A DNA stretch of 64,000 nt from a bacterium. Lineage in GTDB: Bacteria; SAR324; XYD2-FULL-50-16. Below the pieces are notes generated by a model, which ran no database searches, had not been told where the DNA came from, and saw only the letters and a list, made by a program, of their open reading frames with translations. The position numbers were made by a program, and so were the translations under genes. Shown in pieces: positions 61,830-64,000 of the stretch. Position 1 is the stretch's first letter, and each line of letters starts with the position of its first letter. The stretch lies in the NCBI GenBank assembly GCA_018829445.1, contig JAHJTV010000011.1:1-64000 (forward strand), written 5' to 3'.

Positions 61830-64000
61830 TCAATTTGTTAACACGCTGGATTGTTTTGCCCTTTTTCGTTGAAATTTGGGCTTAAAAATCAGGATCATTG
61901 CCGGCAGTAAAAAAAGGTCACACATCAGGGCTACAAAGATTGCCGTTGTCCCGAATCGTCCCATATTTGAAGTTCCCATATGGGTTGAAAAAGCCATAAT
62001 ACTGAATCCAAATCCGAGAATTAATGTTGTGAACGTAATGGCCTGGCCGACTTCACTGATGGTATCTTTCAGTGCCCTGTTGATATCACCATCAATCAGG
62101 ACTTCTCCCCGGTAGTGGGTAATAAAATGGATGGTATCATCAACGGCAATTCCGATAATAACGGGGGCCATAATCATGGTATCCATATCCAGCGCTATTC
62201 CCAGCAATCCCAGCAGACCAAATGTCAATGTAGCCGGTATCAGGTTGGGGATGATGGAGATTAAACCGGCTCTGAATGATCCGAAGATAAATATCAAAAT
62301 AATGCTGATCACAAAAATTGCCAACCCAAGGCTCTTCAGTTGCGACCAGGTGATATAATCGGAGAGCTCCATAATCAGGGCCAAACCTCCCGTGATAGTG
62401 ACTTCCGTATCCGGGTATTCCTGTTTTAGCATTGTTACGGCTTCATCAATATCCCTTCGCATAAAATCAAAGGCTTTGATATATTCATAGGAACCGGTGT
62501 TGAATAACTGGACGCTGATATGGGACTTGCTATAATCATCCGAAACCAGCTTTCTTCGGTCGTCGGGATTGGCATTGTTAAACAGAAACAGGGTTTGTGA
62601 CAATACGTTTTGATTCGCAGGAATGATATACATCTCTTCCCTGCCCTCACTCAGTGTTTGATAGGAATCCTTCACAATATCAACCAGGGATGAGGTCCGA
62701 ACAACCAGTGTACTGTATTTCTTTTCGATCTTTTGCTGGAGATCATCCATTATATTGAGAACAAACGGGTCCTGAAAGGCATACTCGGCTCCCATGTCAA
62801 GATAGATCTCCATATTCTGTGTCCCCATCATTTCCCGATCGACGATCTCATAAGTATCCCTGATTTTCGTTCCCTCCTTAAACTGCTCGATCATATTGGA
62901 ATCCACCCTGACCCTGGTAGCCCCATAAATGCAAACCCCGAAAATAACCAGGAAGAAAACGGCGAAACCAAACGGACTTCTTTGCACAAGAGGCAACACC
63001 CGGTTCAACATTTTATGTATATAACGGGAAAAGTCAGGAATATATTTGGCTGTTGCCGAAGAAAAGGAAGATATAGCAGCGGTTATCTTTTGCAGCATCG
63101 AGTAAAACCTGGGAAAAAGCCTGTCAACTGCCGCTCCAAAACGGTTCTGAGAAAGTTCTTTCTCCTTCACCGGTGACCAGAGATCCAGCATGACCGGCAA
63201 CAGATATATCGTGAAGATAAAGGCCAGACCAACACCAGCCGCTGACATAAAACCGAATACTTTAATGTGGGCAATGGGAGTGAAGGTCAGAGCCAGCATC
63301 CCTACCATGGTCGTAACTGAGGTCAGCAAGCATGCCAGGGCCGATTTGCGAAACGCCATTCTTAGAGAATTTTGATGATCTTGCCCTTTTTTCCTGAAGA
63401 ACAAATAACCCGATAAGATGTGAATGGCATCTGCCGTACCCACAGCCAGAATCAACATGACTGTCAGCATCAGCATGGTGGTGATGGTAATCCCCAGCCA
63501 ACCTGCAAGTCCGACTGTCCAAATAGTACTTAACACCACAATCGAAACCGGCCAGACTACGGCACTCAGTGAGCGAAAGAGAAACCACAGTAATATTACC
63601 ATGATGAACAACATCCCAATGGTCATCGGCCCCATCTCCTCCATTATTTCCATGCCGTATTCCATCATTGGAGCATTTCCGACGGGGTAGTATTCCAGGT
63701 GATCTACATATTCAGCCTTATTCAGAACGGCATTAATCTCTTCCATCAATCCCAGATAATCATTCATGTCGGTGGGTTTAAAACGAATCCTTTCTGCAGG
63801 AATTCCTTCATCCACCTCCATGGTTATATCGTCCATCGCCAATTCTTCGCCGAATTCAGAATCTTCATTGGCAATTTCGCCAGATGACGATACGAAGTCC
63901 ATGGGAATGGTGCCGAAATCTGTTTCAATGAAAATCCCCCCATATTTTTGATCCTTTGAAAAATAGAGCAGGGGAAATGTTTTCTGTGATTTTGCTGTTT
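61830..64000 (-). CDS. RND/MMPL-family transporter, 5' end beyond the window
   Basis: At least 722 codons are present; the frame stays open to the right edge (…KTFPLLYFSKDQKYGGIF upstream of the internal ATG at 63902), so the true start is outside. It is an inner-membrane RND protein with helices including VVWPVSIVVLSTIWTVGLAG, and in the last part LGIALDMDTMIMAPVIIGIA and then AVDDTIHFITHY. An acidic stretch, NEDSEFGEELAMDDITMEVD, lies in the first periplasmic loop. With the LolA-like and barrel genes downstream it forms an export operon for a hydrophobic molecule. The C-terminus QRKRAKQSSVLTN is complete. Confidence 0.88.
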   Translation of the reverse strand, partial: TAKSQKTFPLLYFSKDQKYGGIFIETDFGTIPMDFVSSSGEIANEDSEFGEELAMDDITMEVDEGIPAERIRFKPTDMNDYLGLMEEINAVLNKAEYVDHLEYYPVGNAPMMEYGMEIMEEMGPMTIGMLFIMVILLWFLFRSLSAVVWPVSIVVLSTIWTVGLAGWLGITITTMLMLTVMLILAVGTADAIHILSGYLFFRKKGQDHQNSLRMAFRKSALACLLTSVTTMVGMLALTFTPIAHIKVFGFMSAAGVGLAFIFTIYLLPVMLDLWSPVKEKELSQNRFGAAVDRLFPRFYSMLQKITAAISSFSSATAKYIPDFSRYIHKMLNRVLPLVQRSPFGFAVFFLVIFGVCIYGATRVRVDSNMIEQFKEGTKIRDTYEIVDREMMGTQNMEIYLDMGAEYAFQDPFVLNIMDDLQQKIEKKYSTLVVRTSSLVDIVKDSYQTLSEGREEMYIIPANQNVLSQTLFLFNNANPDDRRKLVSDDYSKSHISVQLFNTGSYEYIKAFDFMRRDIDEAVTMLKQEYPDTEVTITGGLALIMELSDYITWSQLKSLGLAIFVISIILIFIFGSFRAGLISIIPNLIPATLTFGLLGLLGIALDMDTMIMAPVIIGIAVDDTIHFITHYRGEVLIDGDINRALKDTISEVGQAITFTTLILGFGFSIMAFSTHMGTSNMGRFGTTAIFVALMCDLFLLPAMILIFKPKFQRKRAKQSSVLTN

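Noticed and set aside
1-64000. tRNA, rRNA and CRISPR arrays
   Set aside because: I looked for conserved T-loop-like and repeat-spacer patterns on both strands and saw none. A short tRNA could still be missed by eye; a tRNA scan would decide.

Overview
The window is about 64 kb of moderately AT-rich Gram-negative chromosome. It encodes many outer-membrane and periplasmic proteins: MlaA, FadL-type and DUF1302-like barrels, several lipoproteins and two RND transporters. There are no phage, plasmid, CRISPR, rRNA or recognisable tRNA genes. The mix of long PAS histidine kinases, a DUF362/ferredoxin protein, a FIST sensor and a MukBEF operon, with GGTAGGG-type intergenic hairpins, suggests an environmental proteobacterium of deltaproteobacterial grade. 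That placement is an inference; no taxonomic marker here settles it.

Layout. 0.6-7.6 kb: prolyl-tRNA synthetase, a cupin, a 1009-residue Cache/multi-PAS histidine kinase and a DUF362 ferredoxin protein. 7.7-14.2 kb: a complete mukF-mukE-mukB condensin operon on the minus strand. 14.6-23.4 kb: a chalcone-isomerase-like secreted protein, an ABC exporter with a GntR regulator ending in a strong terminator, a FIST protein coupled to a soluble PAS histidine kinase, then an SH3 / M48 protease / FadL-like barrel operon. 23.9-28.3 kb: a 1208-residue cysteine-rich lipoprotein and a FecR-domain protein. 28.6-38.2 kb: a free-standing AlaX-type editing domain, a PotDABC polyamine-type importer, an amidohydrolase, an aromatic-amino-acid-type permease, an iron alcohol dehydrogenase and an SCP2-like protein. 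38.4-44.5 kb: a lipase-like lipoprotein between two direct copies of a 174-bp MITE, then two paralogous large lipoproteins. 44.9-50.9 kb: a DUF4384 protein, a methyltransferase, a COG2509-type FAD protein, a DgcZ-like zinc-sensing diguanylate cyclase, a MarR gene, a MATE transporter gene that has lost its middle, and a flavin-binding protein. 51-64 kb: an mlaA-mlaC-RND operon, an unknown protein, a small lipoprotein, a LysR/Fsr-type MFS pair, and a second envelope operon (RND, LolA-like carrier, outer-membrane barrel) that runs off the right edge.

How the genes fit together. Two themes stand out. The first is chromosome organisation by MukBEF: all three subunits are present and no JetD/MksG nuclease is adjacent, so this is a housekeeping condensin and not a Wadjet defence island. 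The second is lipid or hydrophobic-molecule traffic across the envelope by two separate RND-centred operons. In the first, MlaA and the RND protein share an identical nine-residue acidic motif written in different codons. In the second, the barrel carries two acidic N-terminal repeats. These acidic tracts are the best candidates for an undescribed mechanism in this window.

Non-coding structure includes a dispersed GGTAGGG hairpin family, the MITE pair, a MarR-type palindrome on a near-consensus promoter, and several perfect hairpins at gene ends that lack a U-tract.
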